Positions 1 to 8,878 are shown, numbered from the stretch's first letter. The stretch is 64,000 bases of DNA from Flavobacterium frigoris PS1 (GCF_000252125.1 NZ_AHKF01000018.1:124001-188000), one strand, 5' to 3'. Notes: generated by a model not told the origin, from the letters alone. A program made the numbers and translations.

Positions 1-285
1 AAGTTGATTACTTATGGTGAGACCCGTGAGGAAGCCATTCAGATTATGGTCAAAGCTATTGACGGATATTTAGTGAAAGGGGTAGAAACGACTTTGCCTT
101 TCGGAAAGTTTGTGTTTGAACACGAGGCTTTCAGATCAGGAAATTTCGACACGCATTTTGTGAAAAAGTATTATAATGCGGCCGAATTGAAAGATCAATT
201 GGCTGAAGAAGCTAAAATTGCCGGGTTAATAGCCTTGAAGCAGTATTTTGAAGATCAAAAGATAGTACGATTACCAAATCAATAA
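1..285 (+). CDS. accC: Biotin carboxylase subunit, C-terminal end only (partial)
   Basis: This is the last 94 codons of an acetyl-/propionyl-CoA carboxylase biotin carboxylase. The frame is open from base 1, so the gene begins outside the window. The segment fits the biotin carboxylase C-terminal domain: a 'TYGETREEAI' stretch, then an alpha helix and 'VKGVETTLPFGKFV', followed by a tail rich in charge. The enzyme carboxylates biotin on the carrier protein using ATP and bicarbonate. Three bases separate its stop from the pccB start, so the two are co-transcribed, as expected for the alpha and beta parts of one carboxylase. Whether the natural substrate is acetyl-CoA or propionyl-CoA cannot be told from this fragment. 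Confidence 0.85.
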   Translation, partial: KLITYGETREEAIQIMVKAIDGYLVKGVETTLPFGKFVFEHEAFRSGNFDTHFVKKYYNAAELKDQLAEEAKIAGLIALKQYFEDQKIVRLPNQ

Positions 286-288
286 ATT

Positions 289-1830
289 ATGGAGTCTAAA
301 ATACAAGAATTAAACGATAAGATTGCCCTTGCCCATTTGGGTGGAGGTAAAAACAGAATTGCAAAACAACACCAAAAGAAGAAATTGACTGCCAGAGAGC
401 GCGTGAATTATTTGATGGATGAAGGTTCTTTTGAAGAAATTGGAATGTTGGTGACACATCGGACAAGTGATTTTGGAATGCAAAATGAACTGTATTATGG
501 TGATGGAGTTATAACGGGTTATGGTACCATAAACGGAAGATTAACTTATGTTTTTGCTCAGGATTTTACCGTATTTGGAGGGGCATTATCTGAAACACAT
601 GCAGAGAAAATTTGTAAGGTGATGGATATGGCTGTAAAAATGGGTGCGCCTATGATTGGTCTAAATGATTCTGGTGGTGCACGTATTCAGGAAGGTGTTC
701 GCTCTTTGGGTGGTTATGCCGATATTTTTTATAGAAATGTACAAGCAAGTGGGGTAATTCCGCAAATCTCTGCGATCATGGGACCCTGCGCCGGTGGAGC
801 AGTATATTCGCCAGCAATGACTGATTTTACTATGATGGTAGAAGATACCAGTTATATGTTTGTTACTGGACCCAATGTAGTGAAAACCGTAACGAATGAA
901 ACCGTGACTTCGGAGGAATTAGGAGGAGCTAGTACGCACTCTACTAAATCAGGAGTGGCTCACATTACTTCTGCAAATGATGTGGAATGTTTGGAAGACC
1001 TGAAACGATTACTGAGCTATTTGCCTCAAAGTAATAAAGAAACTGCAAAAAAGTTGCCTTACGAACTTCAAGATGAGGTGCGCGAACAGTTAGCGAGTAT
1101 TATTCCTGATAATCCGAATAAGCCTTATGATATGCATGGTGTGATTGCTGGAATTATTGATAAAGATTCATTTTATGAGGTCCATAAAAATTATGCAGAA
1201 AATATCATTGTTGGTTTTGCAAGATTGGGAGGTCGAAGCATAGGAATTGTTGCTAACCAGCCACTATATCTGGCGGGAGTTTTGGATGTGAACAGTTCGA
1301 AAAAAGCGGCCCGTTTTACTCGTTTTTGCGACTGTTTTAATATTCCGTTATTGGTACTTGTTGATGTACCTGGATTTTTACCGGGAACGGACCAAGAATG
1401 GCATGGAATTATTGTACACGGCGCCAAACTACTTTATGCGCTTAGCGAAGCGACTGTGCCAAGAATTACGGTTATAACACGTAAAGCTTATGGAGGTGCC
1501 TATGACGTGATGAACTCGAAACACATTGGTGCCGACATGAATTTTGCATGGCCTAGTGCTGAAATTGCTGTGATGGGAGCTAAAGGCGCTTCGGAAATTA
1601 TCTTCAAGAAAGAAATTCATGACGCAGTTGATCATGAAGCTAAACTTTTAGAAAAAGAAGCTGAATATGCTGATTTATTTGCCAATCCTTATACTGCAGC
1701 ACAACGTGGTTTTATAGATGAGGTTATCTTACCGCAAAACACCAGACGGAAATTAATAAAAGCATTCAGTATGCTCGAAAATAAAGTAAGTGTTACGCCA
1801 AATAGGAAGCACGGAAATATTCCTTTGTAA
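289..1830 (+). CDS. pccB: Acyl-CoA (propionyl-CoA type) carboxylase beta subunit
   Basis: This 513-residue protein has the usual length and content of the carboxyltransferase beta subunit, which moves the carboxyl group from carboxybiotin to propionyl- or acetyl-CoA in the cytoplasm. The N-terminal crotonase-like half carries the glycine-rich 'SGGARIQEG' stretch near residue 126, which forms the acyl-CoA oxyanion site. The C-terminal half carries '[15 protein letters not shown]' near residue 402 for the carboxybiotin side. The start ATG lies three bases after the biotin carboxylase stop, which fixes both the start and the operon. A strong bidirectional hairpin follows the gene. The exact acyl-CoA substrate is inferred from family resemblance only. 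Confidence 0.93.
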   Translation: MESKIQELNDKIALAHLGGGKNRIAKQHQKKKLTARERVNYLMDEGSFEEIGMLVTHRTSDFGMQNELYYGDGVITGYGTINGRLTYVFAQDFTVFGGALSETHAEKICKVMDMAVKMGAPMIGLNDSGGARIQEGVRSLGGYADIFYRNVQASGVIPQISAIMGPCAGGAVYSPAMTDFTMMVEDTSYMFVTGPNVVKTVTNETVTSEELGGASTHSTKSGVAHITSANDVECLEDLKRLLSYLPQSNKETAKKLPYELQDEVREQLASIIPDNPNKPYDMHGVIAGIIDKDSFYEVHKNYAENIIVGFARLGGRSIGIVANQPLYLAGVLDVNSSKKAARFTRFCDCFNIPLLVLVDVPGFLPGTDQEWHGIIVHGAKLLYALSEATVPRITVITRKAYGGAYDVMNSKHIGADMNFAWPSAEIAVMGAKGASEIIFKKEIHDAVDHEAKLLEKEAEYADLFANPYTAAQRGFIDEVILPQNTRRKLIKAFSMLENKVSVTPNRKHGNIPL

Positions 1831-1851
1831 GTATTTTAAATGAAAACAAAA

Positions 1852-1881
1852 AAAAACCATTCGCTGCGGTGAATGGTTTTT
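1852..1881. terminator. Bidirectional intrinsic terminator between pccB and the NTF2-like gene
   Basis: An 11-bp perfect stem (1852-1862 with 1871-1881) has an 8-base loop. It is preceded by a run of A and followed by a run of T, so it can end transcription from both converging genes. Confidence 0.85.
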
Positions 1882-1899
1882 TTTTGTTTTCTAAGGAAA

Positions 1900-2394
1900 C
1901 TAATGTAAACTAACCACTTTGGTAATGCTCCATTTATTATTCTCATTTTTCCAGAAAATGATAAACTTGCTGGCATGAGATGGGGTTCCTTCTTTTTCAG
2001 TGTTGTTATGAAACTTATGCAGTCCTATTTCTATAGCTCCAAAATCTTTGATAGGATAGACTTCGATACTTTCTTTTACTAATTCCCGAGTTACTTTACC
2101 ACAGATGTACTTTTCAGTGCCGTCTAAAATTTCTTGCTTCACCGTCATTAAACCGCCTTGATCGTGGTAAAATTCGATATTATCCGAATAGATTGCGGCT
2201 TGTTTAGCAAGGTCGCAAGTATTGTAGGCTTGAAAAAAAATACTGTCCATACCGACAATGGTGTTGTATAATTCTAGGTTATCTGCGGTGTATTTGTATG
2301 TAAGTTCTTTCTTCTTTTTTTTTTGAGCGGTACAAACGGTGGTTAGAATGGCGAAAAGTAAAATAAAAAAATAGCAAGGTCTACTGTTTCTCAT
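1900..2394 (-). CDS. Secreted NTF2-like (DUF4440/SnoaL-type) protein
   Basis: This is a 164-residue protein with an N-terminal signal peptide (hydrophobic residues about 7-22 ending in CTA-Q), followed by a lysine run. The body has the feel of a cone-shaped NTF2-like/DUF4440 fold: an N-terminal helix ('LYNTIVGMDSIFFQAYNTCD'), then 'YSDNIEFYHDQGG', and a C-terminal beta portion ending '…WSITKVVSLH'. In Bacteroidota many such proteins are periplasmic and of unknown ligand. No catalytic residues can be assigned. It is a lone gene converging on pccB and shares the terminator at 1852-1881. The family call is moderately sure; the function is unknown. Confidence 0.6.
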   Translation of the reverse strand: MRNSRPCYFFILLFAILTTVCTAQKKKKKELTYKYTADNLELYNTIVGMDSIFFQAYNTCDLAKQAAIYSDNIEFYHDQGGLMTVKQEILDGTEKYICGKVTRELVKESIEVYPIKDFGAIEIGLHKFHNNTEKEGTPSHASKFIIFWKNENNKWSITKVVSLH

Positions 2395-2434
2395 AATATG
2401 ATTTATTAGTATGGAATTAATCGTTAACTGAAAT

Positions 2435-2442
2435 CAAAAATA
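2435..2442 (-). promoter_or_regulatory. -7 box for the NTF2-like gene
   Basis: On the minus strand this reads TATTTTTG, which matches the Bacteroidota -7 consensus TAnnTTTG, about 40 bases before the start at 2394. No clear -33 TTG is seen. Confidence 0.4.
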
Positions 2443-2448
2443 CACAAA

Positions 2449-2988
2449 TTAAGGCTTTTGAGATACTCGATTTATGGAATCATTCATGAATTTTATTACT
2501 TCATCCCAATTTGTATCTTCATAATCTTGTGATGTAATTGTTGCACTTCCTTGTTTTTTAGAAATCATTTTCATGATTAATCGTTTAAAGTATTCGTATT
2601 CGGTATATTTCAATGCTCCTGCAATTTGGGAAGTCATCAATGGCTTCGATCTAGTATAATCCAGAAAATCAGTAGTTAGTTTTTTAACTTCAGTATGTTC
2701 ATCCTCGATATCCGATGCCACAGCAAGTGAGATTGAGAAAAAAGCTCCAGGCATTCGATTCAAGTCGGGAACATATTGTTTGATGTAATGCTTTACAACA
2801 GAGTGGTATTTGTTAATATGTATTGATGAACCAATTATCGTTACATCATAAGTCTTTATTGCTCTCGGTTCGGGGGTGGTGTCAGCAATTGTTACTTGCT
2901 ATCTTGCGTTGTGAAAAATAGCTTCCGTATAGTGATCAATTTTGCAGGTCTATCCTTCTGTAGTGCCGTAAATAACAAGTAGTTTCAT
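2449..2988 (-). pseudogene. HemG-like flavodoxin-domain protein, broken by two in-frame TAG codons
   Basis: Reading from the ATG at 2986-2988 gives one continuous 179-codon frame that resembles E. coli HemG, the menaquinone-dependent protoporphyrinogen oxidase (181 residues), along its whole length. It has an N-terminal flavodoxin strand 'MKLLVIYGTTEG', a middle 'VTIIGSSIHINKYHS', 'LNRMPGAFFS' and a late 'IAGALKYTEYEYFKRLIMK'. Two TAG stops interrupt it, at codon 13 (2950-2952), where HemG has Gln in 'DGQT', and at codon 30 (2899-2901). The residue replaced at the first site suggests a CAG-to-TAG change. No frameshift is needed. The remaining open part (2449-2763) has no ATG until deep inside the fold and lacks the FMN-binding loop, so it is unlikely to work. 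The alternative is a sequencing error at both sites. Confidence 0.8.
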
Positions 2989-3327
2989 GATTTATATTTT
3001 TAAATTGAAATATAATTATTGCAAAAAATAGAAACATTGTAAGGGATTGATTTTTAATTACTACTAGCTTTTTAGAACAATGGTGACTTTAAGGGACAAA
3101 TGAGTTTAAGAATAAGTAATCTTATTTTTTTTAGAAACTGACTTATCGGCGCGATTCAACTAAAGGTTTTCTATAAAAAATCAAAACTCATTAAACTACT
3201 ATGTCTACAAAAAGGAGGCTTTGCATCAAGAACACTTGTTGCTATTTATGCATTACTATTTTACATTTTAGTATCTTTCGGTATTGTTAAGATACTTAAA
3301 TTAGAATTCGAAAAAATAAATAAACAC
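2989..3327. other. Intergenic stretch without a supported gene
   Basis: This is an AT-rich gap of about 340 bases between the HemG-like pseudogene and the aldo/keto reductase. It has no ATG-started frame of useful length. From 3142 a frame without a start codon runs open into the reductase and includes a hydrophobic stretch (about 3217-3300) that could form a membrane helix. This may be a decayed gene end or chance. No perfect TAnnTTTG promoter was found. Confidence 0.5.
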
Positions 3328-4284
3328 ATGGAATACAATAGATGCGGAAATAGTGGTTTGTTATTACCCCAAATTTCCTTAGGATTATGGCACAACTTCG
3401 GCTCAGTCGATAGTTTTGAGAATGGAGAGAATATTGTAAAAGAGGCTTTTGATAAAGGAATTACTCATTTTGATTTGGCTAATAATTACGGACCAGTTCC
3501 AGGTTCTGCAGAGACTAATTTTGGTAAAATTTTAAAAAATAATTTTCAGGGAAACTTACGTGATGAAATTTTGATTACGACTAAAGCAGGTTATACAATG
3601 TGGAAGGGTCCTTATGGAGATTGGGGTTCTCGTAAATATTTATTGTCGAGCTTAAATCAGAGTTTGAAGCGTATGAATATTGATTATGTGGATGTTTTTT
3701 ATTCGCATCGTTTTGATCCTGAGACTCCTTTGGAAGAAACTATGATGGCACTAGATTATGCTGTCCGAAGTGGTAAAGCACTCTATGCAGGAATCTCTAA
3801 TTACAATGCAGAACAAACGAAAAAGGCTGCAGAAATTCTGAAACGATTGGGAACCCCTTGTCTGATTCACCAAGCGAAATATTCAATGTTAGTTAGGGAA
3901 CCAGAAGCTGGATTACTAGATGTTCTTGAAGAAAAAGGGGTAGGTTGTATTGCTTTTTCTCCTTTGGCACAAGGACTTCTCACCGATAAATACTTGAAAG
4001 GGATTCCGGAAAATTCCAGAGCTTCTAATCCTAATGGTCATTTACAAGCGGAGGAAATATCTGATGCTAAAGTGCAAAAGATTATAGCCTTGAATGAAAT
4101 AGCACAACAACGAAGTCAATCATTGGCTCAAATGGCTTTGGCTTGGTTATTAAAGGACAAGCGTATCACTTCAGTTTTAATTGGTGCGAGTTCTGTGGGA
4201 CAATTGAATAATAATATTGGCAGTTTGCAGAATCTTCATTTTTCAACAGCTGAATTAGAAAATATAGAGCGTATTTTAGGATAG
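3328..4284 (+). CDS. Aldo/keto reductase, YghZ (Gpr)-like
   Basis: This 318-residue aldo/keto reductase resembles E. coli YghZ/Gpr, the L-glyceraldehyde-3-phosphate reductase, across its length, including 'GLWHNFG', 'DLANNYGPVPGSAE' and 'ISTKAGY'-type segments. The AKR catalytic tetrad is present: D49, Y54, K86 and H127. Late motifs for NADPH binding are visible ('LIGASSVGQLNNNI'). It is about 25 residues shorter than YghZ at the C-terminus, which lacks the YghZ tail. It is a soluble cytoplasmic enzyme that probably detoxifies or reduces small aldehydes. The start is the first ATG in frame. It is monocistronic and ends at a bidirectional terminator shared with the amidase gene. Confidence 0.88.
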   Translation: MEYNRCGNSGLLLPQISLGLWHNFGSVDSFENGENIVKEAFDKGITHFDLANNYGPVPGSAETNFGKILKNNFQGNLRDEILITTKAGYTMWKGPYGDWGSRKYLLSSLNQSLKRMNIDYVDVFYSHRFDPETPLEETMMALDYAVRSGKALYAGISNYNAEQTKKAAEILKRLGTPCLIHQAKYSMLVREPEAGLLDVLEEKGVGCIAFSPLAQGLLTDKYLKGIPENSRASNPNGHLQAEEISDAKVQKIIALNEIAQQRSQSLAQMALAWLLKDKRITSVLIGASSVGQLNNNIGSLQNLHFSTAELENIERILG

Positions 4285-4340
4285 AAAAAAGTGTGAAGTA
4301 TTGAACAGTAGCTACTTTTGTTTTAAAATATTTGCATAAA

Positions 4341-4375
4341 AAAACCGTTCTTTGATTTTACCAAAGAACGGTTTT
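4341..4375. terminator. Bidirectional intrinsic terminator
   Basis: A 14-bp perfect stem (4341-4354 with 4362-4375) with a 7-base loop is flanked by A on one side and T on the other. It lies between the convergent reductase and amidase genes. Confidence 0.88.
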
Positions 4376-4393
4376 CTATATAAATTAATTTTT

Positions 4394-5296
4394 TTATTGC
4401 TTCTTGTAAATAGAATAAATGGTATTGATTGTTTTTTCATCTAAGATGTCATTTATCTCAGTTTGGATAAAATGTAGTTTGAAAGCCATTATCGCAGACG
4501 ATAGGTTTTTAGTGTCATAACCAATGATTCTCAACCCCTGTTCGATATTAAAAGCGATAGGAGCAGGTTCTAGTGTTTCATCTGCCCATAAACCAAATCC
4601 ATTTTCGGCCAACGTTTTCCAAGGAAATAATACGCTTGGGTCAGTCTTGCGACTTGGGGCAATATCTGAATGACCAATAATATTTTGTGTTGGTATATTG
4701 TACTCCTTTTTCAATTTGCTCAATAGGGCCATCAGGCTAGTAATCTGTGCTTCTGAGAACGGTTCTATTCCGTTATTATCTAACTCTATCCCTATAGATG
4801 ACGAGTTAAGATCGGTGTCTTTTCCCCAAGAACCTTTACCGGCATGCCAAGCGCGCATGTAATCATTAAGCATTTGCACCACACTACCGTCATCAGCAAT
4901 CACATAATGTGAACTTACTTGTGTTCTTGTCAGCGTAAATGTTTTTATGGTTTGTTGCAGTGAATCTTGTGCGGTATGGTGAATAATAATGAAATTTGGT
5001 TTTCGTAAATTAAAATTTACGGTACTGATCCATTTTGTTTGAATTCCATTGTCCAAAGCCGTTGAGCCCATTTTTGAAATAGTGTCCTTAAAAGTATATA
5101 ACTGCTTAGTATACGCGTTGTCAATACTTATTATGGTTTTAGTAACAACAGGCAATGGTTCAGGCTCTTTATTTGAAATTACTTCCTTAAAAGTTTTGAG
5201 TTTTGTATCATATTCTTTTTCGCTAGCTTTATAAGGATTAGTTGCGCACGAAGTTATGGCGACAGCAAAAATCAAGTAATAAAAATATTTTTTCAT
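4394..5296 (-). CDS. Lipoprotein N-acetylmuramoyl-L-alanine amidase (AmiD-like, Amidase_2)
   Basis: This 300-residue lipoprotein has a signal sequence ending in the lipobox AITSC (Cys17). After a linker of about 80 residues comes an Amidase_2 domain (about 98-235). The zinc ligands look to be H106 ('IIIHHT'), H209 ('GHSDIAPSRKTDP') and D219, with E171 as the likely catalytic acid. The C-terminal 60 residues look like a peptidoglycan-binding helical domain ('GLRIIGYDTKN…AIMAFKLHF'). It should cleave the amide bond between N-acetylmuramic acid and the stem peptide, working at the outer membrane in wall recycling, as AmiD does in E. coli. The small secreted protein gene lies 32 bases upstream, so co-transcription is possible. 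Confidence 0.88.
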   Translation of the reverse strand: MKKYFYYLIFAVAITSCATNPYKASEKEYDTKLKTFKEVISNKEPEPLPVVTKTIISIDNAYTKQLYTFKDTISKMGSTALDNGIQTKWISTVNFNLRKPNFIIIHHTAQDSLQQTIKTFTLTRTQVSSHYVIADDGSVVQMLNDYMRAWHAGKGSWGKDTDLNSSSIGIELDNNGIEPFSEAQITSLMALLSKLKKEYNIPTQNIIGHSDIAPSRKTDPSVLFPWKTLAENGFGLWADETLEPAPIAFNIEQGLRIIGYDTKNLSSAIMAFKLHFIQTEINDILDEKTINTIYSIYKKQ

Positions 5297-5328
5297 ATAT
5301 TAGGATGGATTCTTATAGTGCAAAATAG

Positions 5329-5796
5329 TTATCTTTTTCTTCTTGACTTTTTTGAGTTATTGCTTTGCTCGTTAAGTGCTTTGTATTTCGCTTTTTGATC
5401 TTCATTCAAAAATTCATTCACCTTTCTGTCTGTGACTTCAGATAGTGCCTTCACCTCTTCTATTTTTTGTTCTTGACTGGTTTCTGCTTTTATCAAAATA
5501 CCTTGTGACCTGATGCTTTCTTTTAAAACATTTGATATGGCAATTTCTTGCAACTGATCTAAAACAAGTTCCGTTTTTAGTTTTTCCATTATTTTAGCAA
5601 CGGTTACTTCAACTGGAATCTCTTTCGGCTTATCTGGTTCTCGGTTTTGTCCCATTTGGCTCATTTGATTCCTACCATAGCCATTGTTATTGCCGTAACC
5701 GTTGTTACCGTAACCATTGTTACCGTATTGAGCGGAAACGGTTATACTGAATAATAATGTAACTGTAAAAACTAAAAATATTTGAATTGTTTTCAT
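5329..5796 (-). CDS. Small secreted Gly/Asn/Tyr-repeat protein with helical C-terminus
   Basis: This is a 155-residue protein with a clear signal peptide (residues 1-22, ending VSA-Q). Mature residues 23-42 are a YGNNG repeat, encoded by a nearly perfect 15-base tandem repeat at about 5675-5730. The rest (about 60-150) is a charged helical region ('LVLDQLQEIAISNVLKES … FLNEDQKAKYKALNEQ') similar in style to the LTxxQ-type periplasmic helical proteins (Spy/CpxP class) common in flavobacteria. The tail is very basic (KKSRRKR). It sits between rimO and the amidase on the same strand. Function is unknown; a Spy-like chaperone role is a guess. Confidence 0.6.
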   Translation of the reverse strand: MKTIQIFLVFTVTLLFSITVSAQYGNNGYGNNGYGNNNGYGRNQMSQMGQNREPDKPKEIPVEVTVAKIMEKLKTELVLDQLQEIAISNVLKESIRSQGILIKAETSQEQKIEEVKALSEVTDRKVNEFLNEDQKAKYKALNEQSNNSKKSRRKR

Positions 5797-5840
5797 GTTT
5801 GCTATTATAAATGGTTTGTCAATTGACGAATGGCTTAAAG

Positions 5841-7154
5841 TTAAGCTGGTTCTCCATACAAGTCAAATTCAGTGGCTTCGATGATTTTTATCAAAGCAAA
5901 GTCTCCCGTTTTTACATAATGCTTTGAGGCATCAATAAGCACTTCGTTATCTACATCTGGACTGTCAAATTCAGTTCTTCCTACAAAATGACCACCTTCT
6001 TTTCTGTCGATAATACATTTGAAAGTTTTCCCTACTTTTTCTTGGTTTAAATCCCAAGAAATTTGTGATTGCAATTCCATGATTTCGTTAGCACGGTCCT
6101 GTTTTACATCATCCGGAACATCATCTTCTAATAAATAAGCATGTGTATTTTCCTCGTGAGAATAAGCAAAACAACCCATTCTGTCAAATTTCATTTCTTG
6201 AACCCAGTCTTTTAGAATATTGAAATCTTCCTGAGTTTCTCCAGGATATCCTACAATTAAGGTTGTTCTTATCGCCATTCCGGGAACTCTTTCACGGAAA
6301 TCCTTCAATAATTTAGTTGTTTTTTCCTGAGTAGTTCCGCGACGCATTGATTTTAGTACTGAGTCTGAAATATGTTGTAGCGGAATATCAATATAGTTGC
6401 AAATCTTAGGCTCGCGTTTCATTAGATCTAAGACATCCATAGGAAAACCAGTAGGGAAGGCATAATGCAAACGAATCCATTCAATTCCTTCTACTTTTGC
6501 TAATCCTTCTAATAATTCTGCAAGATTACGTTTTTTGTAGATATCAAGTCCGTAATAAGTTAAATCCTGTGCAATCAAAATCAATTCTTTCACACCGTCT
6601 CTAGCTAGTCCTTCCGCTTCTTTTACTAATTTCTCGATAGGTTGAGAAACGTGTTTTCCTCTCATTAAAGGAATAGCACAAAAACTGCAAGGTCTGTCGC
6701 AACCTTCAGCAATTTTTAAGTAAGCATAATTTTTTGGGGTAGTAGTCAATCGCTCTCCCAGCAACTCGTGTTTATAATCGGCACCCAATGCTTTCAATAA
6801 TTGTGGTAACTCTGTGGTTCCAAAGAATTGGTCAACATTAGGGATTTCTTTTTCTAAATCGGGTCTGTAACGTTCTGATAAACATCCTGTAACAAAAACC
6901 TTGTCAACCAATCCTTTTTCTTTCTTATCGGCATATTCTAAAATCATATTTACTGATTCTGCTTTTGCATTATCAATAAATCCGCAGGTGTTGATGACAA
7001 TAATGTTTCCCTCTTCAGCAGCTGGAGCTTCATGCGCCACATCTTTTCCGCTTGCACGTAGTTGCCCCATTAATACTTCGCTGTCGTAGATGTTTTTTGA
7101 ACATCCAAGAGTGATTACGTTGATTTTATTCTTTTTTAAAGACTTGGTTCTCAT
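5841..7154 (-). CDS. rimO: Ribosomal protein S12 methylthiotransferase RimO
   Basis: This 437-residue radical-SAM enzyme adds a methylthio group to an aspartate of ribosomal protein S12. The N-terminal UPF0004 domain has its three cysteines (C18, C57, C91) for the auxiliary 4Fe-4S cluster. The radical SAM triad is C152, C156 and C159 in 'CDRPCSFC'. A C-terminal TRAM domain ends at 'EATEFDLYGEPA'. RimO rather than MiaB is supported by 'VITLGCSKN' at the start, the 'AEGCDRPCSFCAIP' context and the length. A -7 box lies about 20-30 bases upstream. The gene may run on into the small secreted protein gene 44 bases downstream. Confidence 0.95.
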   Translation of the reverse strand: MRTKSLKKNKINVITLGCSKNIYDSEVLMGQLRASGKDVAHEAPAAEEGNIIVINTCGFIDNAKAESVNMILEYADKKEKGLVDKVFVTGCLSERYRPDLEKEIPNVDQFFGTTELPQLLKALGADYKHELLGERLTTTPKNYAYLKIAEGCDRPCSFCAIPLMRGKHVSQPIEKLVKEAEGLARDGVKELILIAQDLTYYGLDIYKKRNLAELLEGLAKVEGIEWIRLHYAFPTGFPMDVLDLMKREPKICNYIDIPLQHISDSVLKSMRRGTTQEKTTKLLKDFRERVPGMAIRTTLIVGYPGETQEDFNILKDWVQEMKFDRMGCFAYSHEENTHAYLLEDDVPDDVKQDRANEIMELQSQISWDLNQEKVGKTFKCIIDRKEGGHFVGRTEFDSPDVDNEVLIDASKHYVKTGDFALIKIIEATEFDLYGEPA

Positions 7155-7173
7155 AGATTTGTAAATTGGAGTG

Positions 7174-7181
7174 CAAAATTA
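7174..7181 (-). promoter_or_regulatory. -7 box for rimO
   Basis: On the minus strand this reads TAATTTTGCAC, a match to TAnnTTTG, 20 bases before the rimO ATG. A TTTG lies 12 bases upstream, too close for the usual spacing, so the -33 element is unclear. Confidence 0.45.
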
Positions 7182-7212
7182 CGTTTTTTTATTCAAACAG
7201 AAGTTTTTTCCC

Positions 7213-7291
7213 TGTTTTTTATGGAGCTATTCCTGCTGTACGTTGCAATCTCCCGAAAAGAAATCGGGAGGATTTAGACTTCCATCAGGGC
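7213..7291 (+). repeat. Dispersed hairpin repeat, copy 1
   Basis: This is an intergenic element with the core 'GCTGTACGTTGCAATCTCCC', a 7-bp hairpin (7250-7256 with 7264-7270), then 'AGGATTTAGACTTCCATC'. A second, diverged copy lies at 42676-42776; the two left cores match at 17 of 20 bases. From memory, flavobacterial intergenic regions often carry elements of this general form, but no name is known to me. It sits between the OmpP1-gene terminator and the rimO promoter. Confidence 0.65.
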
Positions 7292-7297
7292 TAAAAA

Positions 7298-7328
7298 AAC
7301 CGTCTTGTTATAAAAAAGCAAGACGGTT
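7298..7328 (-). terminator. Terminator of the OmpP1/FadL-like gene
   Basis: A 10-bp stem (7298-7307 with 7319-7328) is followed on the minus strand by seven T. It lies 47 bases beyond the stop codon. Confidence 0.8.
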
Positions 7329-7375
7329 AATAAGCTATTTTTTTTATTTTTCCTTTTTTGTTATATAAAAGATAT

Positions 7376-8878
7376 TTACAATTCAAACAACATAGTCAAC
7401 GAAACAGTATTATTGATGGAATTTATTTGAGCGCCATCAATTAATCCTTGGCTGAAAAAACCTTGTTGTGAATCTCTTTCTGCATAAGCATAAGCTAAGT
7501 CTACTTTTGTGGATCCAAAGTTGTATCCTAAACCAGCTGAATATCCGGTTAAGTCTCCTATTGTAATTCCATTTTTATAAGGACTTTGCTCGTAACGATA
7601 TCCTGCTCTTAAACTTAGTTTGTTGATTTTATACTCGCCGCCAATTCTTAATTCGCCTGAATTGTCTAAGGTATTGCTCATGTTAGTATTGAGACCGCTG
7701 AAATAGCTGTCGTTTTCAGGCTTAAATTTAGTGTTACTGTAATTTTTTATTGAGTAATCGATACTTATTAAACCACTTTTGCCAAAAACATAGGCGAAAC
7801 TTGTTGTCACTTTGCTTGGCGTTTGTAATTTATATGGTGCATAAACATTTGTAATTCTTGGGTCAACAACATCGTTCGGCAAGTCACCATCAACGTTACT
7901 ACTCACGGCAATAAGTTTTTGAGAAGATTCATCGTTTAGATTATACCAGGTCGAAGATTCGTAAGCTAAGCCGAGTCTAAGTTCATTAGTTACTTTTGCG
8001 ATGGCTCCCAATTGAAATGAGAACCCTGTTCCGTAAGTATAGAGTTCATTTTTAAATTGCAACTTGGTTACTCTATAATTGGAATCTAATGCATTGTTGT
8101 TGTCTTCATAAAATACAGTTGATTGTCTGAAATCGGTAAAATGAGAGTTCAGGTTTATTCCAAAGTATAATCTGTCTTTGTAGGAGGTTGCTGCATTAAA
8201 GGATAATTTTCCGTTATAGCCTTGTGAATAGCTTGTGTTTTCTTGGTAATAGTTTCCTCCTTCAGCAACATTTGAGGTGTATTGAGTATTGTTGGAGTCT
8301 GAGGTCGTCGGATTAATAACGTAACCTTGATAGCCTAAAAAAGCTTGTTGTGTACCATGATCTAAATTTTCATAAAAGGAATCTTCCAGGATGTTTAGAG
8401 GAACGCCATTTGCGTAGCTTATAAAATAATTACCAACGGAATTATTTGGATTGGTTCCGGCTGAAAATGTGGAGTTATTGAAGTTGTTATTGTTTTCATA
8501 GTTTATTGCTAATGAAAACTTTTTCCAGCCACTATTTAAACTTTTGTTGTGAAATACAAAAACGCCTCCAGCTTGATTTATATCAAAGGAATTGTCTTTC
8601 TCGGTTGTAGTTGTACCAAAATAATTGGAATTGTTTTTTATGTCGCTATTGGTTATTGTTATTCCAAATTGATTATTAGAAAAAACAGATGATCCCGCTG
8701 GATTTATCCCAATTGAGGAAAAGTCACCACCAAGCGCTCCAAAAGCACCACTCATAGCCTTGAAACGTGCCGTTCCGTTAAGGTTGTCTTGTGAGTAGCG
8801 CAATGCATCCTTAATCTCTTGTGATTGAGCAATACCAAAGGTAAGCCCCGTAAGTAATAAAAATAGGTATTTTTTCAT
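7376..8878 (-). CDS. OmpP1/FadL/TodX-family outer-membrane porin
   Basis: This 500-residue protein has a signal peptide (1-19, 'FGIAQSQ') and the typical flavobacterial OmpP1/FadL opening 'DALRYSQDNLNGTARFKAMSGAFGALGGDFSSIGINPAG'. The family forms a 14-strand barrel that lets hydrophobic compounds through the outer membrane. The rest shows alternating beta-strand patterns with many Asn/Tyr and ends '…NNTVSLTMLFEL', a usual barrel terminus. The substrate is not evident. The low-complexity lipoprotein gene starts 1043 bases away on the same strand and stops 38 bases upstream of this start, so the two may be one transcript. It has its own terminator. Confidence 0.88.
   Translation of the reverse strand: MKKYLFLLLTGLTFGIAQSQEIKDALRYSQDNLNGTARFKAMSGAFGALGGDFSSIGINPAGSSVFSNNQFGITITNSDIKNNSNYFGTTTTEKDNSFDINQAGGVFVFHNKSLNSGWKKFSLAINYENNNNFNNSTFSAGTNPNNSVGNYFISYANGVPLNILEDSFYENLDHGTQQAFLGYQGYVINPTTSDSNNTQYTSNVAEGGNYYQENTSYSQGYNGKLSFNAATSYKDRLYFGINLNSHFTDFRQSTVFYEDNNNALDSNYRVTKLQFKNELYTYGTGFSFQLGAIAKVTNELRLGLAYESSTWYNLNDESSQKLIAVSSNVDGDLPNDVVDPRITNVYAPYKLQTPSKVTTSFAYVFGKSGLISIDYSIKNYSNTKFKPENDSYFSGLNTNMSNTLDNSGELRIGGEYKINKLSLRAGYRYEQSPYKNGITIGDLTGYSAGLGYNFGSTKVDLAYAYAERDSQQGFFSQGLIDGAQINSINNTVSLTMLFEL

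Noticed and set aside
2899..2952. UAG read-through or pyrrolysine/selenium-type recoding in the HemG-like gene
   Set aside because: Other genes here end at TAG, there is no recoding signal, and the residue expected at the first site is Gln. Simple decay fits better.
7171..7368. A 65-codon plus-strand frame between rimO and the porin gene
   Set aside because: It covers the rimO -7 box, the dispersed repeat and a terminator, and is Phe/Ser/Lys-rich without a domain.
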